Source: Porticoccaceae bacterium
GTDB taxonomy: Bacteria > Pseudomonadota > Gammaproteobacteria > Pseudomonadales > Porticoccaceae
NCBI GenBank assembly: GCA_018664075.1
Contig: JABJOY010000034.1
Span: 48,394-112,393, forward strand
DNA: 64,000 bases
Direction of reading: 5' to 3'
Position numbers and translations under genes: made by a program. This document shows positions 16,130 through 24,633 of the stretch, piece by piece; position 1 is the first letter of the stretch; the number at the start of each line of letters is the position of its first letter. The notes beneath the pieces are model-generated. The model was given only the letters and a program-made list of their open reading frames with translations. It was not told where the DNA came from and ran no database searches.

Positions 16130-17338
16130 ATGGTTGAGTTAAAGGCGGATATTGTTGTTATAGGCGCGGGCATTGCGGGCCTGTGGCTGCACCGTCGGCT
16201 CAATGATTTAGGCTATTACACAATCTTGCTTGACAGAGCGGGGTTGGGCGGGGGGCAGACTCTAAGCTCACAGGGCATTATCCATGGTGGCAGCAAATAT
16301 ACATTGTCCGGGATGATGACCGCCTCCGCCTCAGCGATCTCTGCTATGCCAGATCGCTGGCAGCGATGCATGGAGGCCGAGGGCGAGATAGATCTATCGG
16401 GACTGAGGGTGCTTAGTGCCAACCAGTTTATGTGGTCCACTACTGCACTATCCTCAAAATTGACTTCTTTTTTTGGCAGCAAAGCTGTCAATGGCAAGAT
16501 TCAGCAGCTCAGCCCTGAGCATTATCCGCTGGCGTTTCAGTCTAAACAAAATAATGGCAGCCTCTACCGATTAAATGAAGCTGTTGTCGATGTGTCATCT
16601 CTGGTGGAGCAGCTGTCCGGCAAATGGCGGCAGCGTATGTTGCAGTTGCCACAGGAATATGAGTTTGAGCGCAATGCTCAGGGTCTTGTGGCTGGCTTAA
16701 AGGTTGCCGATAAGTTGCAGATCAGCGCATCGCAGTTTGTACTGAGCAGCGGTGAAGGCAACCAGTCCCTGTTGACGGAGCTGTCGATGGATAAGCCCAA
16801 AATGCAGCGCCGCCCATTACATATGATTTTAGCCAAGGGTAAAAATCTTCCGTCAATCTATGCCCATTGTATTGGTGCCAGCACTAAACCATTGGCCACC
16901 ATAACCACCCATTATCATTCTGATGGTGATCCAGTTTGGTATATAGGTGGCAAACTGGCGGAAGAGGGCGTGGATGCTGCGGCTGATGATTTGATTGCAG
17001 AGGCTGAAACAACATTGCCCAGATTGCTGCCATGGGTGGATCTGAATAATGTTAGCTGGGCGACCCATAAAATTAATCGGGCTGAGCCCGCCCAGTCTAG
17101 ACTGCTGCGCCCGGATACGGCGTATGTCAACTCAGTGGGTAATGTTCATATTGCCTGGCCAACCAAACTGGCGCTGGCACCGGATCTGGTCGATCGATTT
17201 GAAATAGAGCTGGCGGAGCAGAATATTCAACCAGATTCAGGTTTGAATCATCAGCAAATAGATCAGGCTATGCCGGCAGAATTTGCCGCCACTCAGGCGG
17301 AAAATCTTTGGGAGAGATCATTCCATGGAGTTCGCTAA
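16130..17338 (+). CDS. FAD-dependent oxidoreductase (DAO/GlpD-like fold)
   Basis: A 402-residue protein. It opens with ADIVVIGAGIAGLWLHRRL, a Rossmann GxGxxG motif, and continues LLDRAGLGGGQTLSSQGIIHGG, the FAD-contacting region of D-amino-acid-oxidase/glycerol-3-phosphate-dehydrogenase-type flavoproteins. The substrate is not evident. It lies six bases after the O-antigen-ligase gene and overlaps the next reductase gene by 14 bases, so it belongs to the core-oligosaccharide operon. It may oxidise or reduce a sugar or lipid intermediate there. That role is inference from position only. Confidence 0.72.
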   Translation: MVELKADIVVIGAGIAGLWLHRRLNDLGYYTILLDRAGLGGGQTLSSQGIIHGGSKYTLSGMMTASASAISAMPDRWQRCMEAEGEIDLSGLRVLSANQFMWSTTALSSKLTSFFGSKAVNGKIQQLSPEHYPLAFQSKQNNGSLYRLNEAVVDVSSLVEQLSGKWRQRMLQLPQEYEFERNAQGLVAGLKVADKLQISASQFVLSSGEGNQSLLTELSMDKPKMQRRPLHMILAKGKNLPSIYAHCIGASTKPLATITTHYHSDGDPVWYIGGKLAEEGVDAAADDLIAEAETTLPRLLPWVDLNNVSWATHKINRAEPAQSRLLRPDTAYVNSVGNVHIAWPTKLALAPDLVDRFEIELAEQNIQPDSGLNHQQIDQAMPAEFAATQAENLWERSFHGVR

Positions 17339-18137
17339 GCTGGGCAGTACCGGGTTAGAGGTTAGCGTGCTGGGTCTTGGTACCGTCAAGTTTGGGCGCA
17401 GCCTGGGGGTTAAATATCCCGCCCCCTATGCTATTCCCGGTGATCGGCAGCTGTTAAATATTCTCGATTGCGCGGCAGATGTTGGCATAAATTTGCTGGA
17501 CACCGCCCCAGCCTATGGTGCCAGTGAAGAGCGTTTGGGGCAGTTGTTAAAGAGGGCATCTGGCCAGTGGCTGGTCTCTACCAAAGTGGGTGAGATCTTT
17601 GATCCCCGCACTGGGCTATCCAGTTACAACTTTAGCCCGGAATTTATACGAGCTTCCGTAGAGAACAGCTTGCGGCTGCTGGGTCTTGACCATCTGGATA
17701 TAGTGCTGCTGCATTCCAACGGTGATGACGAAGACATTATACTCAAGCAGGGTGGCCTTGACTCGCTGGCGGCACTCAAACAAGAGGGGCTGATACGGGC
17801 AACTGGTATGTCAACCAAGACGGTTGCGGGAGGTATTCTGGCCGCATCGCGATCCGATGTGGTGATGGTGACTCATAATCTTGATTATCGGGATGAAGTT
17901 GCGGTGATCGATTATGCTGGGGACAGGGGAGTCGGGGTCTTTATCAAGAAGGCGCTATCCAGTGGCAATGCACTGTTGGGAGATAATCTGGCTGAGGGAG
18001 ATATCGTGCAGCGAAGTTTTGATTGTATTTATCAGCATCAGGGTGTCAGCAGTATTGTTCTGGGATCAATAAACCCAGCTCATATTGTCGATAATGCCAA
18101 AAAAGCTATCGCCAGTTACTGCAATAATCAGCTTTGA
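17325..18137 (+). CDS. aldo/keto reductase
   Basis: A 270-residue (beta/alpha)8 aldo-keto reductase. The start at 17325 is fixed by GGGAGAG at 17310-17316 and by MEFAKLGSTGLEVSVLGLG, the usual N-terminal strand. The catalytic tetrad is visible: Asp and Tyr in LLDTAPAYGAS, Lys in STKVGE and His in IVLLHSNGDD. VLGSINPAHIVDNA is the NADP-binding end. The gene overlaps the flavoprotein gene by 14 bases. Its 3' end also overlaps the convergent hldE by ten bases. It probably supplies an NADPH-dependent reduction linked to the LPS operon; the substrate is unknown. Confidence 0.83.
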   Translation: MEFAKLGSTGLEVSVLGLGTVKFGRSLGVKYPAPYAIPGDRQLLNILDCAADVGINLLDTAPAYGASEERLGQLLKRASGQWLVSTKVGEIFDPRTGLSSYNFSPEFIRASVENSLRLLGLDHLDIVLLHSNGDDEDIILKQGGLDSLAALKQEGLIRATGMSTKTVAGGILAASRSDVVMVTHNLDYRDEVAVIDYAGDRGVGVFIKKALSSGNALLGDNLAEGDIVQRSFDCIYQHQGVSSIVLGSINPAHIVDNAKKAIASYCNNQL

Positions 18138-19543
18138 GCTTTATTTATAATGTCAGTGGTTGAACAGTCTGTCACCATAGACATAACTCGCACTTCACCG
18201 CCGTAACCTTCAACGATCTCTCTGCCCACCACTTGCTCTTCGGTGTAATCACCGCCTTTAACCAGGATGGAAGGTTGGAGCTGGGCGATTAACTCCTCTG
18301 GTGTGTCCCCTTCAAAACAGGATACCCAGTTGACGCTTTGCAGTCCCTCAATAACCGCCAGTCGACGTTCGAGACTGTTGATTGGTCGACCTTCACCTTT
18401 AATTCTGGTGACAGATTCATCACTGTTAATGGCGACAATAAGTCGATCCCCCAGCGCTTTGGCCTGTTGCAGATAGGCGACATGGCCAGCATGCAGAATA
18501 TCAAAGCAGCCGTTGGTAAATACTACTTTCTCACCATTTTTCTTGGCCAGTTCTACGGCCAGACAAAGCTGCTCAACACTGAGCGCTCCATGATTTTGCT
18601 GAGTATTTAAAAATGCCAGTTCCAGCTCTGGCGCGGTAATAGCATTGGTGCCTATTTTGCTCACAACATTGCTGGCGGCAATATTGGACAGACTGACTGC
18701 TGTTTCCATATTAGCTCCAGCGGCGAGTGAGGCCGCCACTGTGGCGATCACTGTGTCGCCAGCACCTGTGACATCGGCGACTTCCTTAGTCAGGGCGGGC
18801 AGATGAAACGGGTTTTCATCGGGGCGAAATAAAGTCATGCCTTTTTCACTGCGAGTGACCAGCAGGCTGTCAATATTTAGCTGCTTGATCAACCGCTGTG
18901 CTTTGATTGCCATATCTTGCTCTGAGTCGACTGGGCCCACAATGGTGATAAATTCTGCCAGATTAGGTGTCAACAGGGTGGCGCCAGCATAGCGGTTAAA
19001 ATCGCTACCCTTGGGGTCAACCACTACGGGGATATTATTTGCGGCACCATAGTTGATCACTGCCTGACAGTTGCTCAATGTCCCTTTGTTGTAATCCGAC
19101 AGCACAATAATGTCTGCATCAACTAGGTTTTGCTGGGCTCGGGCCCACAGAGGAGGCCAGTCGTTGTCACTAAATATTGACTCAAAATCCATGCGCAAAA
19201 ACTGTTGCATGCCGCCCATAATTCTCGATTTAACTGTGGTGGCGGTAGTTGATCGATACAGCTCACAGGCAACATTAATTGAGCTGAGCTGAGCCTGAAG
19301 TTGATCGGCATCGGCATCGTCCCCAACCAGGCCAGACAGGCTGGTGGTGACCCCCAGGGATACCAGATTGACGGCAACATTAGCCGCTCCACCAGGCGAG
19401 GATTCCTCGCATTTAATCTGTACTACCGGAACCGGAGCCTCTGGCGAAATGCGAGTAACATCACCATAGAAATATCGATCCAGCATAATATCGCCAATTA
19501 CCGCGACTTTTGCGGAATGATAATCGGGGAAAATATTGTGCAT
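18128..19543 (-). CDS. hldE: bifunctional heptose 7-phosphate kinase / heptose 1-phosphate adenylyltransferase
   Basis: A 471-residue fusion enzyme of ADP-heptose synthesis. Residues 1 to about 315 form a PfkB/ribokinase domain (VAVIGDIMLDRYFYGDVTRISPEAPVPV near the start, DVTGAGDTVIATVA with the catalytic Asp). The rest is a nucleotidyltransferase with FTNGCFDILHAGHVAYLQQAK. The length equals the E. coli enzyme (about 477). It phosphorylates D-glycero-D-manno-heptose 7-phosphate and later adenylylates the 1-phosphate. It is the last gene of the leftward gmhA-to-hldE operon, beginning 17 bases after waaC. Confidence 0.96.
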   Translation of the reverse strand: MHNIFPDYHSAKVAVIGDIMLDRYFYGDVTRISPEAPVPVVQIKCEESSPGGAANVAVNLVSLGVTTSLSGLVGDDADADQLQAQLSSINVACELYRSTTATTVKSRIMGGMQQFLRMDFESIFSDNDWPPLWARAQQNLVDADIIVLSDYNKGTLSNCQAVINYGAANNIPVVVDPKGSDFNRYAGATLLTPNLAEFITIVGPVDSEQDMAIKAQRLIKQLNIDSLLVTRSEKGMTLFRPDENPFHLPALTKEVADVTGAGDTVIATVAASLAAGANMETAVSLSNIAASNVVSKIGTNAITAPELELAFLNTQQNHGALSVEQLCLAVELAKKNGEKVVFTNGCFDILHAGHVAYLQQAKALGDRLIVAINSDESVTRIKGEGRPINSLERRLAVIEGLQSVNWVSCFEGDTPEELIAQLQPSILVKGGDYTEEQVVGREIVEGYGGEVRVMSMVTDCSTTDIINKAQS

Positions 19544-19560
19544 ATCTTGGGTACTCGTTA

Positions 19561-20541
19561 TTACTCTGTTAGCAAAGGTAAGAATTCGGCCCAGACCCTG
19601 TCTACAGAGATATCTGACATGCTGCCATTGTTGGCGTCTTGAGCGGCGACTATATGCCGTTGATTGTTGCCTACAGTACCAATTAAGCTGGTATCAGTCA
19701 CGGCATACAATGTGATTGCTGGTGTGGCAGCCATTGCAGCGAGATGGGCCAGGCCTGTATCGCTGCAAAGCATTGCTGTGGCTCCCGATATAATTGCCGC
19801 TATATCATCCAAGTTGGTTTTGGAGAGGGCTATTGCCGCAGAGCATCCCTCTGCGATTTTTTGCGCCCGTTTAAACTCTTTGTCGTTGCCGCTCGGTAGT
19901 ACCACTGTATAGCCTAAGTCCGCTGCCCGCTGACTTGCGTCTTGCCAGTAATTCACAGGCCATAGTTTAGTCTCCCAGCTGGCATTGTGCACAAATACCA
20001 CATACTTATTTTTGGGTTTGATGTCCGGGCTGGCAAACTGAGTAAAATTAACATTGTACTCGGGCGCTGTGTTTGGCTCTTGGTAGCCGAAAATCCTGGC
20101 AAATAGCTGTCGTTGTCTAGCTATAGCATGCTGGTTCACCGGGATTGAGTATTGATGTTTATAGCTCAGATGGGCTGGTTTTTCACGGCATGACTGGTGG
20201 TCGTATCCGGACACGGGGCTGCGACGAAGCAGCGACACCAGCGCGCTTTTTAAATTGCTCTGCAGGTCAATAACCAGATCATAGTCCCTGTGATTTAGCT
20301 GCTTGTAAAAGCCTTTGAACTCACCATTGATCCATGCAGCTCTGAGGTTTTTCTTCCAGCGACGATGGGCGCTGACAATCAGTTTCTCCACGGCGGGATG
20401 CCATTTTGGCACCTCGGCAAAGTTCTCATCTACTACCCAGTCAAAGCTGATTCCGGGGACATTATTGACCGCATCAGTCAGTGCCGGCAGGGCATGCATA
20501 AGGTCGCCCATGGAACTCAGTTTAATTATCAGTACGCGCAT
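19561..20541 (-). CDS. waaC: ADP-heptose:LPS heptosyltransferase I
   Basis: A 326-residue GT9 enzyme that adds the first heptose to Kdo2-lipid A. The N-terminus MRVLIIKLSSMGDLMHALPALTDA matches WaaC almost residue for residue. Also visible are SFDWVVDENFAEVPKWHPAV, DLVIDLQSNLKSAL and the donor-site MLCSDTGLAHLAAMAATPAITLY. Together with waaF at 9.6 kb it completes the inner-core heptose disaccharide. It follows the oxygenase gene by five bases in the leftward heptose operon. Confidence 0.95.
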   Translation of the reverse strand: MRVLIIKLSSMGDLMHALPALTDAVNNVPGISFDWVVDENFAEVPKWHPAVEKLIVSAHRRWKKNLRAAWINGEFKGFYKQLNHRDYDLVIDLQSNLKSALVSLLRRSPVSGYDHQSCREKPAHLSYKHQYSIPVNQHAIARQRQLFARIFGYQEPNTAPEYNVNFTQFASPDIKPKNKYVVFVHNASWETKLWPVNYWQDASQRAADLGYTVVLPSGNDKEFKRAQKIAEGCSAAIALSKTNLDDIAAIISGATAMLCSDTGLAHLAAMAATPAITLYAVTDTSLIGTVGNNQRHIVAAQDANNGSMSDISVDRVWAEFLPLLTE

Positions 20542-20546
20542 ATTAT

Positions 20547-21182
20547 TTATAGACTGGCGAAAGGTTTGAGGAGTTTTTTGAAAAAGGCACTGACTCTGTG
20601 GCGCACAATATGCTGCCTGCTATATTTGGCATCTGCGAGGTAATTGATTTGCAGTGACTGTCTCTGCCCCTCAAATGGCTTATAGCCATGCCAGCAATTG
20701 TCTGTGACCTTAAAGGCGATCATCTGACCTATAGCGGCTGAATACTCCGTGTCACAATCGTTGACATTGTCCGAGTTCAATATTCTTAAGCGACCTGTTT
20801 TATGTTCCCAGCCATCATTGAAATACAGTAGAACAGTGATAAGTTTGGTTTTGGAGTCTGTATGTGATTTTCCGTCCCGCAGTCGCGAGTTGCCGCGAGC
20901 GGTGACTAAAATAGGCTTAAGAGTTAGATCTACATCGAGCTTTTTCGCTATCAGAGCACGGAATCTGTCACTCTCGATTTCATTGATTAGCTCATTGAGA
21001 GTATCTGAAATGGTAATATCGCTTAGAGAATAGCTGCCGCCACTGGAAATATCGGGGAAGTTGGCGAGTATCTCTCTGTGACGAGAAATATTGAGCGCAT
21101 TATCAACACCAAAGAAAGTGAAAGGCTGCCGCTTTACGCTGGCCTTCTCTATAGCTGTGTAATCAAAAAACTGATATGACAT
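20547..21182 (-). CDS. 2-oxoglutarate/Fe(II)-dependent oxygenase-like protein
   Basis: A 211-residue protein with a double-stranded beta-helix pattern. RDGKSHTDSKTKLITVLLYFN supplies the H-X-D iron ligands (His107, Asp109), CWHGYKPF the distal His165, and EGQRQSLQINY the Arg174 expected to bind 2-oxoglutarate. These are the marks of prolyl-4-hydroxylase-type 2OG oxygenases. It lies inside the heptose/core operon between a UDP-sugar epimerase and waaC, so a hydroxylation of a sugar or lipid A-core component is possible. Kdo hydroxylases are known 2OG enzymes but are larger. The substrate is unknown. Confidence 0.75.
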   Translation of the reverse strand: MSYQFFDYTAIEKASVKRQPFTFFGVDNALNISRHREILANFPDISSGGSYSLSDITISDTLNELINEIESDRFRALIAKKLDVDLTLKPILVTARGNSRLRDGKSHTDSKTKLITVLLYFNDGWEHKTGRLRILNSDNVNDCDTEYSAAIGQMIAFKVTDNCWHGYKPFEGQRQSLQINYLADAKYSRQHIVRHRVSAFFKKLLKPFASL

Positions 21183-21203
21183 TCATACTGTCCCTGTTTA
21201 AAC

Positions 21204-22226
21204 CTAGTAATAACCGCGATACCATTCGACGAATTTACCTATACCATTATATATAGATATTGCAGGTTTGTAGCCAATTTCTGCAATTAATTCTTTAGTA
21301 TCAGCAACGGTCTCGGGAAGATCTCCAGGTTGTAGAGGCAGCATTTCTATCTGTGCCGACTTGCCCAGAGCTGACTCAAGTGCACCGATATAATCCATTA
21401 ATGGTACTGGGCTGCCGCAGCCAACATTATAGATCTTCCAGGGGGCTCTACTGCTGCTTGGGTCGGGTTTAATGCCTGACCAGTCCGGGTTTCCGGTAGC
21501 ATTGATATCCAAGACTCGCACAATGGCCTCTACAATATCGTCGATATAGGTAAAGTCCCTGCGGTGATTGCCATAATTGAACACCTTCAGCGGCTTGTCA
21601 TTAAGGATAGCATCGGCAAATAGAAACGGTGACATATCCGGTCGGCCCCATGGGCCATAGACGGTAAAAAACCTCAGTCCTGTAGTAGGCAGCTGATAGA
21701 GATGGCTGTAGGTATGTGCCATTAATTCATTGGCTTTTTTGGTCGCTGCATAGAGTGACAGTGGGTGGTCTACATTGTCTTTTACCGAGAATGGAGTGGC
21801 TTCATTGGCACCGTATACAGAGCTGGATGAAGCATAGACCAGATGCTGGATCTGATTTCGACGGCAAGCTTCAAGGATATTGGTGTAGCCGACAATATTG
21901 CTGTCAATGTAGGCGCGGGGGGCTTCCAGTGAATAGCGCACGCCTGCCTGCGCTGCTAAATGTATAACTTTGTCAAATTTCTCCTGGGTAAAAAGCTGAT
22001 CTATGGCAGTCTGATCGGAGATATCTATCTGCTGGAAGGAAACGCTTCCCTGGCTGGTTGATCGACTGCTGGCCTCAGTAACCCAGTCCAGGCGCGCATA
22101 TTTTAAGCTGGTATCATAATAATCATTGATATTATCTATACCAATGACCTTGTCCCCTCGGGCTGCAAGCGCGAGACTGACATGAGAGCCTATAAAACCG
22201 GCTGCACCGGTGACTAACAGTTTCAT
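21204..22226 (-). CDS. NAD-dependent epimerase, UDP-glucuronate 4-epimerase-like
   Basis: A 340-residue extended-SDR enzyme. KLLVTGAAGFIGSHVSLALA binds NAD. DNINDYYDTSLKYARL is characteristic of UDP-glucuronate 4-epimerases. SSSSVYGANEATPFS and the catalytic Y-X3-K in SLYAATKKANELMAH follow, then FFTVYGPWGRPDMSPF. The family converts UDP-glucuronate to UDP-galacturonate. That would supply an acidic core sugar, which many marine bacteria use in place of phosphate. It sits between gmhB and the oxygenase in the heptose operon. Confidence 0.86.
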   Translation of the reverse strand: MKLLVTGAAGFIGSHVSLALAARGDKVIGIDNINDYYDTSLKYARLDWVTEASSRSTSQGSVSFQQIDISDQTAIDQLFTQEKFDKVIHLAAQAGVRYSLEAPRAYIDSNIVGYTNILEACRRNQIQHLVYASSSSVYGANEATPFSVKDNVDHPLSLYAATKKANELMAHTYSHLYQLPTTGLRFFTVYGPWGRPDMSPFLFADAILNDKPLKVFNYGNHRRDFTYIDDIVEAIVRVLDINATGNPDWSGIKPDPSSSRAPWKIYNVGCGSPVPLMDYIGALESALGKSAQIEMLPLQPGDLPETVADTKELIAEIGYKPAISIYNGIGKFVEWYRGYY

Positions 22227-22261
22227 TTAAACATTCTCAATCGGTCTCTAAATATTTGTCG

Positions 22262-22771
22262 TTAAATGATGTTCCGTACACAGTCCAATAGACTAGCGTA
22301 CTGTGGCTGTTTTTTTGTTGATGCGCCGCAGGCTGGTCCTAGCAAATAGCTGTGGCGAATGCCCGCCGCAGTCGCTGCCTCGGCATCTGACTGCTTGTCG
22401 CCGATCATAATAGATGAAGCAAAATCAATATCGTGTTGGGCTGCTGCCTGCAGAAATAATCCGGGGGCAGGTTTGCGGCAATCGCAGAGGGCTTCGGGGG
22501 CATGGGGGCAGTGATAAATGCCCGCTATCGCTATGCCGTGCTGTAATAGTTGTTCGCGATACCAGCTGGTTAACTGTTGATAATCCTGCTCCGAATAATA
22601 ATTGCGGCCTATGCCCGATTGATTGGTGACAATAATCAGGGCAAAGCCTTTTTGCTCAAGTAGTTGCAGCGCTTCAGTGCAGCCCTCCGTAAAGACAAAG
22701 TTTTCTCGGTGATGAACATAACCGTTGTCTACATTAATAACGCCATCTCGATCCAGAAATGCCACTTTCAT
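22262..22771 (-). CDS. gmhB: D-glycero-D-manno-heptose 1,7-bisphosphate 7-phosphatase
   Basis: A 169-residue HAD-superfamily IIIA phosphatase. AFLDRDGVINVDNGYVH holds the nucleophile and acid Asp residues, IIVTNQSGIGR is motif II, and CPHAPEALCDCRKP is the Cys/His zinc loop typical of GmhB. GDKQSDAEAA is the Mg-binding motif IV. I placed the start at 22771, where AGAGG precedes ATG and the protein begins MKVAFLDRDG. An in-frame extension to 22888 would overlap gmhA by more than 100 bases and is not needed. It removes the C7 phosphate before adenylylation by HldE. Confidence 0.94.
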   Translation of the reverse strand: MKVAFLDRDGVINVDNGYVHHRENFVFTEGCTEALQLLEQKGFALIIVTNQSGIGRNYYSEQDYQQLTSWYREQLLQHGIAIAGIYHCPHAPEALCDCRKPAPGLFLQAAAQHDIDFASSIMIGDKQSDAEAATAAGIRHSYLLGPACGASTKKQPQYASLLDCVRNII

Positions 22772-22781
22772 GATTGCACCT

Positions 22782-23366
22782 CTAGATTGACTCGCGATTA
22801 ATGCCTGCATCAACAAATGCGCACAGCATGTGCCCAATAAAACTATGTACTTCTTGAATTCTAGGAGTGCAGGCTGAGGGCACAGCAATGCAGTTATCTA
22901 CTATTTTTGCCAGCGCGCCGCCAGTTTGGCCAGTCAATGCCAAGGTGCAGCAGCCCTTTGCCTGCGCCACTTTCATTGCCTCGCAGATATTTTGGCTGTT
23001 ACCACTAGTGGAATAGCCCACTACCACATCATCCGGCTGGGCAAGAGCTTCAACCTGTCGTGAAAATATACAGTCGAAGCCATAGTCGTTGCCCACTGCG
23101 GTTAAGATCGATGTATCTGTCGTTAGCGCGATTGCTGGCAGAGCTCTGCGTTCACTGAGGTACCGGCCGACTAATTCTGCTGCTATATGCTGAGCATCTG
23201 CAGCACTGCCGCCATTGCCCATCAGTAAAATTTTGCCGCCATTATCAAGGCTGTCCAACCATTTTTGACCGGCCGAACTCACAGCTGACGCAAGCTCTCT
23301 GGCCATATTAATGACCTCAATATGTTCATTGAGTTGTGAGAGATAAAGGTCCGAAAAGTTGGCCAT
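22782..23366 (-). CDS. gmhA: sedoheptulose 7-phosphate isomerase
   Basis: A 194-residue SIS-domain enzyme, the first step of ADP-heptose synthesis. LLMGNGGSAADAQHIAAELVGRY contains the phosphosugar-binding loop and the zinc-ligand His, and VVGYSTSGNSQNICEAM the second Ser-rich loop. EVHSFIGHMLC near the end holds the other conserved His. AAGGA seven bases upstream sets the ATG at 23366. It heads the leftward operon gmhA-gmhB-epimerase-oxygenase-waaC-hldE and is ten bases from gmhB. Confidence 0.95.
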   Translation of the reverse strand: MANFSDLYLSQLNEHIEVINMARELASAVSSAGQKWLDSLDNGGKILLMGNGGSAADAQHIAAELVGRYLSERRALPAIALTTDTSILTAVGNDYGFDCIFSRQVEALAQPDDVVVGYSTSGNSQNICEAMKVAQAKGCCTLALTGQTGGALAKIVDNCIAVPSACTPRIQEVHSFIGHMLCAFVDAGINRESI

Positions 23367-23466
23367 CCATATTCCTTATGTATAGAGATTTTTCAGGTAT
23401 AAAAAACGCCGGCAGGCTTATTCTCAAATAGAGAATGGTTGTGACGGCAGCACTGTCAGCAGGTCC

Positions 23467-23500
23467 AAAAAAAAGATGTCATTCAAGCATAATTTGACAT
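23467..23500 (-). terminator. intrinsic terminator after the XRE regulator gene
   Basis: Read on the minus strand, ATGTCA and TGACAT form a six-base-pair stem with a 13-nt loop, followed after one base by eight T residues. It lies about 65 bases past the regulator stop codon and 100 bases before gmhA. The stem is A+T-rich, so it may be weak. Confidence 0.5.
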
Positions 23501-23565
23501 ATTAGGGTAGCAAAGATACTTATTTCTTCAGAGCCCCTGCATCCATTGAACGGGAATTTACGCCA

Positions 23566-24447
23566 TTAATAAAATAACAGTGGGTGACTGAGCTCGCCGC
23601 TACAAAATTGTCCCAGATCCAGCCTTTCGTCCTCCGGATAGAGAGTGTTGATATTGATACTGGGCCCCGACAAAAATGCTGAGGGCCCCAATGTACTGAC
23701 GGTGCTGTGGACACTAAAAAACTTCTTCAGCTCGCCATTGAGATTGATCTGCATGCGAAAGCTGGACATAGGCTCCAGTCTGGCCGCGCGCTGGCGCCAG
23801 TCTGCAGGCACATTTTCATGCTTGGCTAAGCGGTCGCGCATATTATGGTCGCTGGGATCGTTACTAAAAAGAGCTCTCTGCTCCAGAGACATCAAAATAA
23901 CCGACAAGGTGTCTTCCCAGCCGCTGATGAAGGTACCAGCACCTTGACGGCTAAACAGAAATTCAAAGTTATTGCTGACGCGGTCAAGGATGGCTTTGTT
24001 AATAGTCTGATTAAACAGCCCGACCCAGCCGCGATTGACCATAAGAATGTCGCTGGATTCATTGAGGACAATGGCCGGGTAGGGGTCCAGAGCCTTGAGT
24101 GACATGGTCATGGTGTTGCGCAGCCACCGCAATTCGGGGGCGTGGAAGTCCAGCTCTGAGTTGCTGGGCAGAAAGCCAGCTGCAATTAACAGATGGTTGG
24201 TATCCCGTTGACCCAGTTGCAGTGCTTCTGCTATGTCGGTGGCTATGGTTTGACTGGGGCGGCTGCTGCCATTTTCCAGGCGGCTGATATGGCGGGGCGA
24301 GCTGTTGATCAGATCGGCAAGCTGTTCCTGGCTGAGGCTGTGTACGCCGCGCCAGAATTTCAGGAAGCGGCCAAACAACTGGCTGGTATCTGCGGTAGTA
24401 ATTTGCTGTTGCTCACAATCCTGTTTGAAGGCCTCTATGGTAGTCAT
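23566..24447 (-). CDS. XRE-family transcriptional regulator with MmyB-like ligand-binding domain
   Basis: A 293-residue protein. Residues about 25-80 form a helix-turn-helix of the Cro/CI type (LSQEQLADLINSSPRHISRLENGSSRPS). The remainder, from DFHAPELRWLRNTM through PYPAIVLNESSDILMVNRGWVGLF, matches the MmyB-like ligand-binding domain, a PAS-like fold thought to bind fatty-acyl-type ligands. It is divergently arranged with the MaoC-SDR-thiolase operon, so it may control that operon and itself. An ATCAC-N11-GTGAT inverted repeat (24480-24500) lies between them. No strong ribosome site precedes the ATG. Confidence 0.85.
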   Translation of the reverse strand: MTTIEAFKQDCEQQQITTADTSQLFGRFLKFWRGVHSLSQEQLADLINSSPRHISRLENGSSRPSQTIATDIAEALQLGQRDTNHLLIAAGFLPSNSELDFHAPELRWLRNTMTMSLKALDPYPAIVLNESSDILMVNRGWVGLFNQTINKAILDRVSNNFEFLFSRQGAGTFISGWEDTLSVILMSLEQRALFSNDPSDHNMRDRLAKHENVPADWRQRAARLEPMSSFRMQINLNGELKKFFSVHSTVSTLGPSAFLSGPSININTLYPEDERLDLGQFCSGELSHPLLFY

Positions 24448-24633
24448 ACCAAGCTTTCAGCGCAACTGTATAGCCCATGATCACAATTAGTTTCAGTGAT
24501 GGCAGTTAGCCTTAACCGGACATAGAATGTCGTGGTCATCAATGGTTTGGCGGGTCAGACTCCGGCTCGTCTAATGAGCTATACAGGCTATTTCTATTCT
24601 GGCCGAGGGTCAGACCTACAGAGGATAAATGCT

